Source of the DNA: Microbacterium sp. T32
GTDB taxonomy: Bacteria > Actinomycetota > Actinomycetes > Actinomycetales > Microbacteriaceae
NCBI RefSeq assembly: GCF_001619615.1
Contig: NZ_LQQP01000023.1
Location: forward strand, 62,001 to 126,000
Direction of reading: 5' to 3'
Length of the DNA stretch: 64,000 nucleotides
Made by a program: the position numbers and the translations under genes. Position 1 is the first letter of the stretch, and each line of letters opens with the position of its first letter. The notes beneath the pieces are model-generated. The model was not told where the DNA came from and made no database searches. It worked only from the letters and a program-made list of their open reading frames with translations. Positions 52,816 through 62,045 of the stretch are shown here, piece by piece.

Positions 52816-52901
52816 CGTTCGCTCCTCATTCCCCGATGCTAAGACACCGCTGCGCTCCGCGGCCTAAGGAACCTCTCACGATTGCTTCCCCATCGGCCAT
52901 T

Positions 52902-52920
52902 TCGCTAGATAAGCTAGCGA
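52902..52920 (+). promoter_or_regulatory. Palindromic operator over the leaderless -10 of the DHA2 exporter
   Basis: TCGCTA-N7-TAGCGA (52902-52920) overlaps TAAGCT (52910-52915), which stands 6 bases before the ATG at 52922. The dyad resembles TetR-type sites; no tetR gene is adjacent. Confidence 0.6.
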
Positions 52921-52921
52921 T

Positions 52922-54520
52922 ATGAACGAACGCATGGCTGGGCGCCGCTGGGCGGGGCTCGTCTTCATCAGCATCGCCGTGTCGCTGATCATCGTGGACT
53001 CCACGATCGTCAACGTCGCCGTGCCCTCGATCGTGGAAGATCTCGGCATCTCCTCCACCGAGGTGCAGTGGGTACAGGAGGCGTACACCCTCGTCTTCGC
53101 GTCGCTGCTCCTCGTGTTCGGCAGCCTCGCCGACCGTTTCGGCAGGCGCCGGCTCATGCTCATCGGCGTCGTCGTCTTCGGCGTGGCGTCGATCGCCGCC
53201 GCGCTCGCGCCGAGCGGCGGGCTGCTCATCCTCGCCCGACTCGTGCAGGGCGTCGGCGGGTCGATGATCCTGCCGACGACGCTGTCGCTCATCAACGCGA
53301 CCTTCCGCGGACGCGAGCGCGGCATCGCCTTCGCCGTGTGGGGCTCCACGATCGGCGGCATGGCGGCCGTGGGTCCCCTCCTCGGCGGCTGGCTGACCAC
53401 CTCGTTCTCGTGGCGGTGGGCGTTCGGGATCAACATCCCCCTCGGTATCCTGATCGTGATCGGCGTCCTCTTCACCGTGACCGAATCGCGCAGCGACCGG
53501 CGCGAGAGCATCGACGGCATCGGGGCGCTGCTGTCGGTGCTGACGATGGCTCCTCTCGTCTTCGGGCTCATCGAAGGTCGCACGTACGGCTGGTGGACCG
53601 CGAAGCAGGGCGCGCAGATCGGCGACTGGCAGTGGCCGCTGCCGCTCTCGCCCGTGCCGATCGCGTTCGCCGTGGCGGCAGTCGCCCTCGTGGCCTTCAT
53701 CGCGTGGGGCGTGCACCGCCGGCGCGCCGACCGCTCGACGCTGCTGGCGCTGGGCCTCTTCCGCATCGCCTCGTTCCGCAACGGCAACATCGCCGCGGCC
53801 GTCGTGTCGCTCGGCGAGTTCGGCATCATCCTCGCGCTCCCCCTGTGGCTGCAGTTCGTCGTCGGCTTCGACGCGCTGCAGACCGGCCTGCTGCTGCTCG
53901 CGCTCGCGATCGGGTCGTTCGTCGCGAGCGGCGTCGCGGGCGCGCTGAGCGGCCGCATCGCGCCGGTGTGGGTCGTCCGCGCGGGCCTCCTGGGCGAGAT
54001 CATCGGCGTCGCCGGCGTCGCCTTCACCATCGGACCGGATGCCACCTGGGGCCCCCTCATCCCGTTCCTGTTCGTCTACGGCATGGGCGTCGGTCTCGCC
54101 ACCGCGCAGCTCACGGGCGTCGTGCTTGCCGAGGTCCCGCCCGCGGAGAGCGGCGCCGCCTCGGGCACCCAGTCCACCTCGCGGCAGCTGGGCGCAGCCC
54201 TCGGCGTCGCGATCCTCGGCACGGTGCTGTTCTCCACGACCGGGAGCGTGCTGGCATCCGCCCTCGACGACCGCGGTCTGCCCGCCGACCAGCGCGACCA
54301 GGTCGTGTCGCAGGTCGTCGACAGCGCCGGCGCCGCGATCGTGGGACTCGAGCAGGCACCGCAGACGCAGGACCTCGCCTCCGACGCGAAGGCGGCGTTC
54401 AGCGACGGCACCCGCGCGGCGGCGTTCACCGCGGCCGGCTTCCTCGCCCTGGGTCTGCTCTCCACGCTCACGCTCGGCGCGGCCGCGAGCGCCCGGAGTT
54501 CGCGCGAGGAGGCTGCGTAA
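52922..54520 (+). CDS. DHA2-family (EmrB/QacA) multidrug MFS transporter
   Basis: A 532-residue exporter with 14 predicted helices. Motif D1 is DSTIVNVAVPSIVEDL near 26-41, motif A is LADRFGRRRLMLIG near 69, and motif C is GSTIGGMAAVGPLLGGWL near 141. A short Ala/Ser tail ends the protein. It is leaderless with an operator across its promoter, so expression is probably inducible. Divergent from the LuxR-type regulator. Confidence 0.94.
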   Translation: MNERMAGRRWAGLVFISIAVSLIIVDSTIVNVAVPSIVEDLGISSTEVQWVQEAYTLVFASLLLVFGSLADRFGRRRLMLIGVVVFGVASIAAALAPSGGLLILARLVQGVGGSMILPTTLSLINATFRGRERGIAFAVWGSTIGGMAAVGPLLGGWLTTSFSWRWAFGINIPLGILIVIGVLFTVTESRSDRRESIDGIGALLSVLTMAPLVFGLIEGRTYGWWTAKQGAQIGDWQWPLPLSPVPIAFAVAAVALVAFIAWGVHRRRADRSTLLALGLFRIASFRNGNIAAAVVSLGEFGIILALPLWLQFVVGFDALQTGLLLLALAIGSFVASGVAGALSGRIAPVWVVRAGLLGEIIGVAGVAFTIGPDATWGPLIPFLFVYGMGVGLATAQLTGVVLAEVPPAESGAASGTQSTSRQLGAALGVAILGTVLFSTTGSVLASALDDRGLPADQRDQVVSQVVDSAGAAIVGLEQAPQTQDLASDAKAAFSDGTRAAAFTAAGFLALGLLSTLTLGAAASARSSREEAA

Positions 54521-54533
54521 CGGCGGTGGATGC

Positions 54534-54695
54534 GGCACAACCTCAGCGATCCGCGCTGACTCAGTGGCATCCACAGGATCCGGACTGACATTGCGCGAGT
54601 CGCCGACGCTGCACTCGCGCGGCGGCCGGCGGCCCGCGCCGGCACAACCTCAGCGATCCGCGCTGAGTCAGTGGCATCCGGGGGATTCGGACTGA
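54534..54695. repeat. Two direct copies of a 55-bp intergenic element
   Basis: 54534-54588 and 54641-54695 share GGCACAACCTCAGCGATCCG, then CGCTGA(C/G)TCAGTGGCATCC and a CGGACTGA end. Each contains nested inverted pairs (CTCAGCG/CGCTGAG and TCAGT/ACTGA). They fill the gap between two convergent genes. Confidence 0.75.
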
Positions 54696-54710
54696 GGGTG
54701 TGCGAATCAC

Positions 54711-54755
54711 TGAGCCCCCGCACGCCGCCGGCGACCGGCGGCCCGCAGGGGCTCA
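54711..54755. terminator. Hairpin downstream of lldD
   Basis: TGAGCCCC (54711-54718) pairs with GGGGCTCA (54748-54755), with an inner GCCGCCGG/CCGGCGGC stem. It lies 15 bases past the lldD stop and could serve both convergent genes. Confidence 0.7.
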
Positions 54756-54769
54756 GACCGACCCCCGCG

Positions 54770-56023
54770 TCAGACGCGCGCGTCGGCCCCGTCGGCCACC
54801 GGCACGAGACGCGTGAGCTGCGTGACGTGGCGGGGCTCGAGTTCGGCGAGCGACGAGACCCCGAGCAGCGCCATCGTGCGCTCGATCTCGCTGCGGAGGA
54901 TCGCGATCGTCCGGTCGACGCCCTGGCGTCCGCCGGCCATCAGCCCGTAGAGGTACGCGCGCCCGATGAGCGTGAACTTCGCCCCCAGGGCGATGGATGC
55001 CACGATGTCGGCGCCGTTCATGATGCCGGTGTCGACCATGACCGTGGCGTCCTTGCCGACCTCGCGCACGACGTGCGGCAGGAGCCGGAAGGGGATCGGC
55101 GCGCGGTCGAGCTGGCGGCCGCCGTGGTTCGACAGGACGATGCCGTCGACGCCGAGGTCGACGAGGCGAGCGGCGTCGGCGACGTTCTGCACGCCCTTCA
55201 CGACGAGCTTGCCCGGCCACATGCCCCGGATGATGTCGAGGTCGTCATAGCTGATCGTCGGGTCCATCGCGGCGTTCAGCAACTCGCCGACGGTGCCACC
55301 GGTCGTGCTGAGCGACGCGAACTCGAGCTTCGGGGTGGTGAGGAAGTCGTACCACCACCACGGACGCGGGATGGCGTTCACGATCGTGCCGAGCGTGAGC
55401 TGCGGCGGAATCGAGAAGCCGTTGCGCTTGTCCCGCAGACGCGCACCGGCGATGGGGGTGTCGACCGTGAACTGGAGCGTGTCGAAGCCCGCCTTGGCGG
55501 CACGCTCGACGAGACCGTAGGAGATCTCGCGCTGCTTCATGACGTAGAGCTGGAACCAGTTGCGCCCGACCGGGTTCGCCGCCTTCACGTCCTCGATGGA
55601 CGTCGTTCCGAGCGTGGAGAGCGTGAACGGGATGCCGGCGGCCGCCGCCGCGGAGGCCCCGGCGGTCTCGCCCTCGGTCTGCATCAGTCGGGTGAAACCG
55701 GTCGGGGCGATGCCGAACGGCAGGGCCGACGGGCCGCCGAGGATCTCGCACGACGTGTCGACGTTGGCCGCGGGGCGCAGGATGTCGGGGTGGAACTCGA
55801 CGTCCTCGAAGGCGCGGCGCGCGCGGTCGAGCGAGAGTTCGCCCTCGGCGGCACCGTCGGTGTAGTCGAACGCGGCCTTGGGCGTCCGGCGCTTCGCGAT
55901 CGTGCGCAGATCGTTGATCGTGAGCGCGGCGTCGAGGCGGCGCTTACGGGCGTCGAGTTCGGGCTTCTTGAACTGCATGAGCTCGAGGAGCTCGCCGACC
56001 TTGGGGAGCTGACGCTGCACCAT
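54770..56023 (-). CDS. lldD: FMN-dependent L-lactate dehydrogenase / alpha-hydroxyacid oxidase
   Basis: A 417-residue FMN TIM-barrel enzyme that oxidises L-lactate to pyruvate. It has the FMN-binding [17 protein letters not shown] near 108, [19 protein letters not shown] near 161, and the catalytic His in [14 protein letters not shown] near 299, where HGGRQLD is the family signature; [18 protein letters not shown] follows. The ATG at 56023 gives the usual length while the frame remains open upstream. It lies 32 bases after rhaB on the same strand, with its own TAGTCT box and a FadR-type operator. In this context it would process lactate made from rhamnose. Confidence 0.93.
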   Translation of the reverse strand: MVQRQLPKVGELLELMQFKKPELDARKRRLDAALTINDLRTIAKRRTPKAAFDYTDGAAEGELSLDRARRAFEDVEFHPDILRPAANVDTSCEILGGPSALPFGIAPTGFTRLMQTEGETAGASAAAAAGIPFTLSTLGTTSIEDVKAANPVGRNWFQLYVMKQREISYGLVERAAKAGFDTLQFTVDTPIAGARLRDKRNGFSIPPQLTLGTIVNAIPRPWWWYDFLTTPKLEFASLSTTGGTVGELLNAAMDPTISYDDLDIIRGMWPGKLVVKGVQNVADAARLVDLGVDGIVLSNHGGRQLDRAPIPFRLLPHVVREVGKDATVMVDTGIMNGADIVASIALGAKFTLIGRAYLYGLMAGGRQGVDRTIAILRSEIERTMALLGVSSLAELEPRHVTQLTRLVPVADGADARV

Positions 56024-56038
56024 GGAGTCTCGCTGTCG

Positions 56039-56059
56039 TGTGGTCTGACCACAGACTAC
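56039..56059 (-). promoter_or_regulatory. lldD promoter and FadR/LldR-type operator
   Basis: TGTGGTCTGACCACA (56039-56053) is a perfect 15-bp dyad and contains TGGTCTGACCA, an exact fit to TNGTNNNACNA bound by FadR-subfamily GntR regulators such as LldR. TAGTCT (56054-56059, minus strand) just upstream is a likely -10. Confidence 0.7.
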
Positions 56060-57519
56060 GCCGGTTCCGCGACGACGGAGCCGCGGGGCGTGTATCGGAT
56101 CGGAGGGAAGGCGCGGGCGACACGCGCACGCAGGTTCTCGAGGCTCGCGTCGGCGCCGAAGCTGCCCAGCGCGCGCGCCTGGACCAGAACATTGCCGAGC
56201 GCGGTCGCCTCGACGGGCCCGGCCAGCACGGGAACGCCCGCGCGGTCGGCTGTCGCCTGGCACAGCAGCGCGTTGCGCGCGCCGCCGCCGACGAGGTGGA
56301 TGACGTCGACCTCGCGGCCGGCCACCTCACCGGCGGTCTGCACGGCACGGGCGAACGCCGCAGCGATGCTCTCGACGATGATGCGCGCGAACATCGGGCG
56401 CCCGGCGCGTCCGGGACGGTCGGCGCCGAGGAGCGCGGCGATGCGCCCGGGCATGTCCCCCGGCGCGGTGAGCTCGGGCGCGTCGGCGTCGAAGAGGCGC
56501 GCCGGTGGCGACACCGCACCCGCCGAGGCGAGGAGCAGCGGCAGGTCGATCGCGGAACCGTCCTCCTCCTCCCACGCGCGCACCGTCTCACTGAGGAGCC
56601 ACAGCCCGGTGACGTTGTGGAGGAAGCGCACGCGCCCGTCGACGCCGCCCTCGTTCGTGAAGTTCGCCTGGCGGGCGGCATCCGTCACGATCGGCTCCGG
56701 AAGCTCGAGCCCCACGAGCCCCCACGTGCCGCACGAGATGTACGCCGCGTTCGGGGTGGACAGCGGAACGGCGACGATCGCCGACGCCGTGTCGTGCGAC
56801 CCGACCGCGACGACGGGCACCGCGCCCAGGTCGGCGGGGGTCTCGCCGATCGTCTCACCCGGGTCCACGAGCGGGGGCAGAACGGATGCCGGGATGCCGA
56901 GCACGTCGGCGAGATCCGTGTCCCACTCCCCCGTGCGCACGTCGAGCAGGCCGGTCGTCGAGGCGTTGGTGCGTTCGGCGACCGCGCGCCCGGTCAGGCG
57001 CTCGGCGATGAGATCGGGGATGAGCACGCTCGCGTCCGCTTCACCGAGGCGCGGGTCGGCCGCGTACTGGTATAGGGAGGTGAACGGCAAGAACTGCAGA
57101 CCGTTGCGGCGGTACAGCTCCTCGAACGGCACCGCCGCGTGGACGGCCTCGACTCCGCGCGCGGTGCGGGCGTCGCGGTAGTGGAACGGTTCGGCGAGCA
57201 GCTCACCGCCGCGGAGCAGGCCGTAGTCGACGGCCCACGAGTCGATGCCCGCGCTCTCGATCGACGGCTCGCGCCGGAGGGCTTCGGCGAGCCCGGCACG
57301 AACGTGCCCCCACAGCGCCTCGATGTCCCAGTGCCACCCGTCGGCGCGCTCGACGGGTCCGTTCGGGAAGCGGGCGACCTCCTCGAGCGCGAGCGTGTCG
57401 TCGCCGACGCGGCCGATCATGACGCGGCCGCTCGTGGCACCGAGGTCGACGGCGGCGACGGCGCGTACCCCGCCCGGCGCCGCAGCGCCGGCCGCGTCGT
57501 CGGGCTCGGCCGGCGTCAT
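56056..57519 (-). CDS. rhaB: Rhamnulokinase
   Basis: A 487-residue FGGY-family sugar kinase that phosphorylates L-rhamnulose. [16 protein letters not shown] near 23-38 is the first ATPase motif; [14 protein letters not shown] near 89 and YRDARTARG near 116 are rhamnulokinase substrate motifs; [16 protein letters not shown] near 255 and [18 protein letters not shown] near 408 are the adenosine region. The ATG overlaps the preceding stop (57516-57519), so it is coupled to the bifunctional aldolase gene. A proline/alanine-rich leader of about 20 residues precedes the domain. Confidence 0.94.
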   Translation of the reverse strand: MTPAEPDDAAGAAAPGGVRAVAAVDLGATSGRVMIGRVGDDTLALEEVARFPNGPVERADGWHWDIEALWGHVRAGLAEALRREPSIESAGIDSWAVDYGLLRGGELLAEPFHYRDARTARGVEAVHAAVPFEELYRRNGLQFLPFTSLYQYAADPRLGEADASVLIPDLIAERLTGRAVAERTNASTTGLLDVRTGEWDTDLADVLGIPASVLPPLVDPGETIGETPADLGAVPVVAVGSHDTASAIVAVPLSTPNAAYISCGTWGLVGLELPEPIVTDAARQANFTNEGGVDGRVRFLHNVTGLWLLSETVRAWEEEDGSAIDLPLLLASAGAVSPPARLFDADAPELTAPGDMPGRIAALLGADRPGRAGRPMFARIIVESIAAAFARAVQTAGEVAGREVDVIHLVGGGARNALLCQATADRAGVPVLAGPVEATALGNVLVQARALGSFGADASLENLRARVARAFPPIRYTPRGSVVAEPA

Positions 57520-59552
57520 CGCAGGAACGCCGCGGCGACGCCCGAGTCCACGGGGATGTGCAGACCGGTCGTGCGCGACAGCTCGGGCCCGGTGAGCACG
57601 TACACCGCGTCGGCGACGTTCTCGGGCACGACCTCGCGCTTGAGGATCGTGCGGTTGGCGTAGAACTGGCCGAGGTCCTCTTCCTTCACGCCGTAGGTCG
57701 CGGCGCGGTTGGCGCCCCAGCCGGCGGCGAAGATCCCCGAGCCGCGGACCACGCCGTCGGGGTTGATGCCGTTGACGCGCACGCCGTGCTCGCCGAGCTC
57801 GACCGCGAGAAGGCGTACCTGGTGCGCCTGGTCGGCCTTCGTCGCCGAGTACGCGATGTTGTTGGGCCCGGCGAAGACGCTGTTCTTGGACGAGATGTAG
57901 ATGACGTCGCCGCCCATCCTCTGCGCGATGAGCGCCTTCGCTGCCGCCTTGGACACGAGGAACGAGCCCTTCGCCATCACGTCGTGCTGCAGGTCCCAGT
58001 CCTTCTCGGTGGTCTCCAGCAGCGGCTTCGACAGCGAGAGCCCGGCGTTGTTGACGACGAGGTCGATGCCGCCGAACGCCAGCAGCGTCGCGTCGATCGC
58101 GGCCTGGACGCCCTCGGCATCCGCCACGTTCGCGGCGACGCCGATCGCGACGTCGGTTCCGCCGAGTTCGGCGGCCGCGGCTTGGGCCTTCTCGAGGTCG
58201 AGATCGGCGACGACGACGCACGCGCCCTCCGCGGCGAGACGGGTGGCGATGGCCTTGCCGATCCCGGATGCCGCTCCCGTGACGAACGCGATGCGTCCCT
58301 GGTGCGTCTTGGGCTTCGGCATCCGCTGGAGCTTGGCCTCTTCGAGCGCCCAGTACTCGATGCGGAACTTCTCGGCATCCGAGATCGGCGCGTAGGTGGA
58401 CAGCGCCTCGGCGCCGCGCATGACGTTGATCGCGTTGACGTAGAACTCCCCCGCGACGCGCGCCGTCTGCTTGTTCGCGCCGTACGAGAACATCCCGACG
58501 CCCGGCACCAGCACGATGAGCGGGTCGGCGCCGCGGATCGCCGGGGAGTCGGCATCCGCGTGCGCGTCGTAGTACGCCTGGTAGTCGGCGCGGTACTCCT
58601 GGTGCAGCTCCTGCAGCCGTGCGATCGCGTCCTCGACCGGGGCGTCGGCGGGTAGGTCCAGGATCAGCGGCTTGACCTTGGTGCGCAGGAAGTGATCGGG
58701 GCAGCTCGTGCCGAGCGCGGCGAGGGCGGGGGCCTTCTCGGATGCCAGGAAGTCGAGCACCACGTCGGAGTCGGTGAAGTGCCCGACCATGGGCTTGTCG
58801 GTGGACGCGAGCCCACGGATCGTGGCGGCGAGAGCCGCGGCCTTCGCACGGCGCTCGGGCTCGGGCAGGGCCGCGAAGCCCGCGCGGACACCGCCGAAGG
58901 GCTCGGCCGCACCGTTCGCGTCGATGTACGCCTGGGCGGTGTCGATGATCCAGAGCGAGTTGCGCTCGGCCTCCTCGGAGGTGTCTCCCCACGCGGTGAT
59001 GCCGTGCCCGCCGAGGATCGTGCCGATCGCCTGCGGGTTCGCGGCCTTGATCGCCGCGATGTCGAGGCCGAGCTGGAAACCGGGGCGACGCCACGGCACC
59101 CACACGACCTTGTCGCCGAAGATCTTCGTCGTCAGCTCTTCGCCGTCGGCCGCGGTCGCGATCGCGATGCCCGCGTCGGGGTGGAGGTGGTCGACGTGGG
59201 CGGCATCCACGAGTCCGTGCATGGCGGTGTCGATCGACGGGGCCGCGCCGCCCTTGCCGTGCAGGCAGTAGTCGAACGCGGCGACCATCTCGTCCTCGCG
59301 GTCGATGCCCGGATAGACGTCGACGAGGGCGCGCATGCGGTCGAGGCGCAGCACCGCGAGTCCCTTCTCGGTGAGCGTCCCGAGGTCGCCGCCGGAACCC
59401 TTGACCCAGAGCAGCTCGACCGGCTCACCGGTCACGGGGTCGATGTCGGTGCCCTTGGCGGACGTGTTGCCGCCCGCGTAGTTGGTGACCTTGGGGTCGG
59501 AGCCGAGGCGGTTGCTGCGCGCGACGAGATCGGCGGCGGTGGAGCTGGTCAT
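57516..59552 (-). CDS. rhaD: Bifunctional rhamnulose-1-phosphate aldolase / lactaldehyde dehydrogenase
   Basis: A 678-residue two-domain enzyme (RhaDE type). The N-terminal class II aldolase domain (about 1-400) contains KVTNYAGGNTSAKG near 21 and the metal-binding HVDHLHPDAG near 118 and GGHGI near 183; it splits rhamnulose-1-phosphate into DHAP and L-lactaldehyde. The C-terminal short-chain dehydrogenase domain (about 425-678) has VTGAASGIGKAIA near 430, NNAG, and catalytic YSATK near 575; it oxidises lactaldehyde. AAGGAA lies 9 bases before the ATG. It is second in the rhamnose operon and overlaps rhaB. Confidence 0.95.
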   Translation of the reverse strand: MTSSTAADLVARSNRLGSDPKVTNYAGGNTSAKGTDIDPVTGEPVELLWVKGSGGDLGTLTEKGLAVLRLDRMRALVDVYPGIDREDEMVAAFDYCLHGKGGAAPSIDTAMHGLVDAAHVDHLHPDAGIAIATAADGEELTTKIFGDKVVWVPWRRPGFQLGLDIAAIKAANPQAIGTILGGHGITAWGDTSEEAERNSLWIIDTAQAYIDANGAAEPFGGVRAGFAALPEPERRAKAAALAATIRGLASTDKPMVGHFTDSDVVLDFLASEKAPALAALGTSCPDHFLRTKVKPLILDLPADAPVEDAIARLQELHQEYRADYQAYYDAHADADSPAIRGADPLIVLVPGVGMFSYGANKQTARVAGEFYVNAINVMRGAEALSTYAPISDAEKFRIEYWALEEAKLQRMPKPKTHQGRIAFVTGAASGIGKAIATRLAAEGACVVVADLDLEKAQAAAAELGGTDVAIGVAANVADAEGVQAAIDATLLAFGGIDLVVNNAGLSLSKPLLETTEKDWDLQHDVMAKGSFLVSKAAAKALIAQRMGGDVIYISSKNSVFAGPNNIAYSATKADQAHQVRLLAVELGEHGVRVNGINPDGVVRGSGIFAAGWGANRAATYGVKEEDLGQFYANRTILKREVVPENVADAVYVLTGPELSRTTGLHIPVDSGVAAAFLR

Positions 59553-59577
59553 GTGGGGAGGTTCCTTTCACCATTCG

Positions 59578-59628
59578 GTGTCCAGAACACGCGGATGCCT
59601 GCGGGGCGCATCCGCGTGTCGTGGACAC
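59578..59628 (-). promoter_or_regulatory. Long hairpin between rhaI and the aldolase gene
   Basis: A 12-bp stem ACACGCGGATGC/GCATCCGCGTGT (59587-59598, 59608-59619) is extended by GTGTCC/GGACAC (59578-59583, 59623-59628). It stands 25 bases before the aldolase start and may terminate part of the transcripts or stabilise rhaI mRNA. Confidence 0.6.
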
Positions 59629-59717
59629 TCAAGCCATGTGGGGGTCGCCCGGCGCGGGGCGGGAGCGGGGTGGACACCGGGGCGACGGATTCAGGGCGCC
59701 GCCCCGGTGGGTCTGGA

Positions 59718-60884
59718 TCAGGCGCCCCAGCCGGCCTGGGTGCCGCCGACGCGCTCCTCGGCGATGCGGGGCAGGTACCCGGATGCCGCGAACGCGGCCA
59801 TCGGATCGGCGGGGAGCCCGCGCGACTCGCGCCACTCGGCGAGCGCGGGACGGACGTCGGTGTAGAAGGCGTCCATCAGCACCGCGTTGGCGGTGAGGAC
59901 GTCGTTCGTCTGCTGGGCCGCCGTCAGCGCGTCACGGTCGACGAGCAGGGCGCGCGCGGACATCTCCTGCACGTTGAGCACCGAGCGGATCTGGCCGGGG
60001 ATCTTGTCCTCGATGTTGTGGCACTGATCGAGCATGAACGCGACGTCGGGATTGTTGAGGCCCCCACCGCGGACGACCTCCGTGAGGATGCGGAAGAGCT
60101 GGAACGGGTCGGCGGCCCCCACGATGAGGTCGTCGTCGGCGTAGAAGCGCGAGTTGAAGTCGAACGACCCGAGCTTCCCCAGCCGCAGCAGCTGCATGAC
60201 GATGAACTCGATGTTCGTGCCGGGCGCGTGGTGGCCGGTGTCGAGGCACACGAGCGCCTTGTCGCCCAGCGCGGCGACCTGCGCGTACGAGGTTCCCCAG
60301 TCGGGAACGTCGGTGTGGTAGAACGACGGCTCGAAGAACTTGTACTCCAGGACCAGGCGCTGGTCGTCGCCGAGCCGGGCGTAGATCTGCTGCAGCGAGT
60401 CCTGCAGGCGGTCCTGGCGGCCGCGCATGTCGTTCTGACCGGGGTAGTTCGACCCCTCGGCGAGCCAGATCTTCAGATCCCGCGAGCCCGTGGCATCCAT
60501 CACGTCGATGCAGGCGAGGTGGTGGTCGATGGCCTTGCGGCGGATGCGCTCGTCGTGGTGGGTGAGGGCGCCGAACTTGTAGTCCTCGTCCTGGAACGTG
60601 TTGGAGTTGATCGTGCCGAGCTTCACGCCGAGGTCTTCGGCATGACGGCGAAGCGCACCGAAGTCGTCGACGAGATCCCACGGGATGTGCAGCGCCACGG
60701 TCGGGGCGAGCGCCGTGAGGCGGTGGACCTGGGCGGCATCCGCGATCTTCTCGAAGGGGTCGCGCGGGGTGCCCGCGGTCGGGAACACGCGGAAGCGCGT
60801 GCCGGAGTTGCCGAACGCCCACGACGGCAGTTCGATCGCCTGGCCTTCGAGGGTCGACAGGATCTCGGGGGTGAGGGTGCTCAT
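59718..60884 (-). CDS. rhaI: L-rhamnose isomerase
   Basis: A 388-residue xylose-isomerase-like TIM barrel that converts L-rhamnose to L-rhamnulose. Family features are NSGTRFRVFPTAGTPRDPFEK near 26, a metal-binding EYKFFEPSFYHTDVPDWG near 179, CLDTGHHAPGTNIEF near 211 and DFNSRFYADDDL near 240. The size and motifs fit the RhaI type, not E. coli RhaA. It heads the minus-strand rhamnose operon, behind two LacI-type operators. The ATG has GGAAATGGA upstream, a weak ribosome site. Confidence 0.94.
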   Translation of the reverse strand: MSTLTPEILSTLEGQAIELPSWAFGNSGTRFRVFPTAGTPRDPFEKIADAAQVHRLTALAPTVALHIPWDLVDDFGALRRHAEDLGVKLGTINSNTFQDEDYKFGALTHHDERIRRKAIDHHLACIDVMDATGSRDLKIWLAEGSNYPGQNDMRGRQDRLQDSLQQIYARLGDDQRLVLEYKFFEPSFYHTDVPDWGTSYAQVAALGDKALVCLDTGHHAPGTNIEFIVMQLLRLGKLGSFDFNSRFYADDDLIVGAADPFQLFRILTEVVRGGGLNNPDVAFMLDQCHNIEDKIPGQIRSVLNVQEMSARALLVDRDALTAAQQTNDVLTANAVLMDAFYTDVRPALAEWRESRGLPADPMAAFAASGYLPRIAEERVGGTQAGWGA

Positions 60885-60925
60885 GGGCGGTCCATTTCCA
60901 CGACGGTGGGGGCGGCCGAAACGCG

Positions 60926-60954
60926 TGAATCGTTTCAGATTGTGAATCGTTTCA
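60926..60954. promoter_or_regulatory. Two LacI-type operators controlling the rhamnose genes
   Basis: TGAATCGTTTCA occurs identically at 60926-60937 and 60943-60954, 17 bases apart, between divergent rhaI and the regulator gene. Each is a near-perfect dyad (reverse complement TGAAACGATTCA). Confidence 0.8.
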
Positions 60955-60999
60955 GACTGTAGTGTGGAAGCTTCGACTCGTCAAGCGGAGGAGGCACCG

Positions 61000-61995
61000 G
61001 TGTCAGCGAGCATCAAGGACGTGGCGGCCGCCGCCGGGGTCTCCGTCGGAACCGTCTCGAACGTGCTCAACCGGCCGGAGAAGGTCTCGCCCGCGATCCT
61101 CGAACGCGTCCACGCGACGATCGAGGATCTCGGATTCGTCCGCAACGACGCCGCCCGCCAACTGCGCGCGGGACAGAGCCGCTCGGTCGGGCTCATCGTC
61201 CTCGACAGCGCCAACCCGTTCTTCGCGGAGGTCGCGCGCGGAGTGGAGGAGCGCGCCGACGCCGAAGGCCTGTCGGTCCTGCTCGGCAACAGCGGGCAGC
61301 ACGGCGCGCGCGAGGGCGCCTACCTCGACCTCTTCCGCGAGCAGCGCGTGCGCGGTGTGCTCCTGACCCCGAGCGATCCCGGCGCCGCGACGCTGGGGCA
61401 CGCCGGCATCCCGCTCGTCCTGATGGATGGCGACTCGCCCGACGGGACCCTCCCCTCGGTCGCGGTCGACGACGTGGAGGGCGGCTACCTCGCCACCCGC
61501 CACCTCCTGCAGGGGGGTCGTCGCCGACTCGCTTTCGTCGGCGGGCCGCTCGCCGTGCGCCAGGTGGCCGACCGCCTCGCGGGCGCACGACGCGCCCTCG
61601 CCGAGGTCCCGGGCGCGCAGCTCGAGATCATCGAGAAGCCCGCACTGACCGTCCTCGCGGGGCGCGAGGTGGGCGAGGGATTCGCCGCCCGCCGTCCCGA
61701 GGATCGACCGGATGCCGCTTTCTGCGCCAACGATCTGCTCGCCGTCGGCGTGCTGCAGGGGTCGGCGATCCTCGGGGCGATCCGGGTGCCGGCCGACCTC
61801 GCACTCATCGGCTACGACGACATCGACTTCGCGCAATCGACGGTGGTGCCGCTGTCGTCGGTGCGCCAGCCGGCGCGCGAGATCGGCGCGACCGCGATCG
61901 ATCTGCTGCTCGAATCCGTCGCCGATCCCGACGCCGCCCCCCGTCGGGTCCGGTTCCGGCCCGAACTCGTCATCCGCGCCTCGACGGGCGGCTGA
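61000..61995 (+). CDS. LacI family regulator of rhamnose catabolism
   Basis: A 331-residue LacI-type repressor. The DNA-binding domain is SIKDVAAAAGVSVGTVSNVLNRP with hinge RNDAARQLRAGQ; the effector core shows VDDVEGGYLATRHLL, FCANDLLAVG and LIGYDDIDFA. GTG at 61000 is chosen because GGAGGAGG stands 6 bases upstream; the GTG at 60964 has none. Its recognition helix differs from those of the two galactan regulators, matching its different operator. It is divergent from rhaI and probably represses both. Confidence 0.91.
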   Translation: MSASIKDVAAAAGVSVGTVSNVLNRPEKVSPAILERVHATIEDLGFVRNDAARQLRAGQSRSVGLIVLDSANPFFAEVARGVEERADAEGLSVLLGNSGQHGAREGAYLDLFREQRVRGVLLTPSDPGAATLGHAGIPLVLMDGDSPDGTLPSVAVDDVEGGYLATRHLLQGGRRRLAFVGGPLAVRQVADRLAGARRALAEVPGAQLEIIEKPALTVLAGREVGEGFAARRPEDRPDAAFCANDLLAVGVLQGSAILGAIRVPADLALIGYDDIDFAQSTVVPLSSVRQPAREIGATAIDLLLESVADPDAAPRRVRFRPELVIRASTGG

Positions 61996-62003
61996 GCACG
62001 ATC

Positions 62004-62039
62004 GCGAGGCCGGCCCCGCGCGCCGGGGACCGGCCTCGC
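62004..62039 (+). terminator. Terminator of the rhamnose regulator gene
   Basis: GCGAGGCCGGCCCCG pairs with CGGGG-A-CCGGCCTCGC, a 15-bp stem with one bulge and a 5-base loop, 8 bases after the stop. Confidence 0.75.
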
Positions 62040-62045
62040 CGCTCG

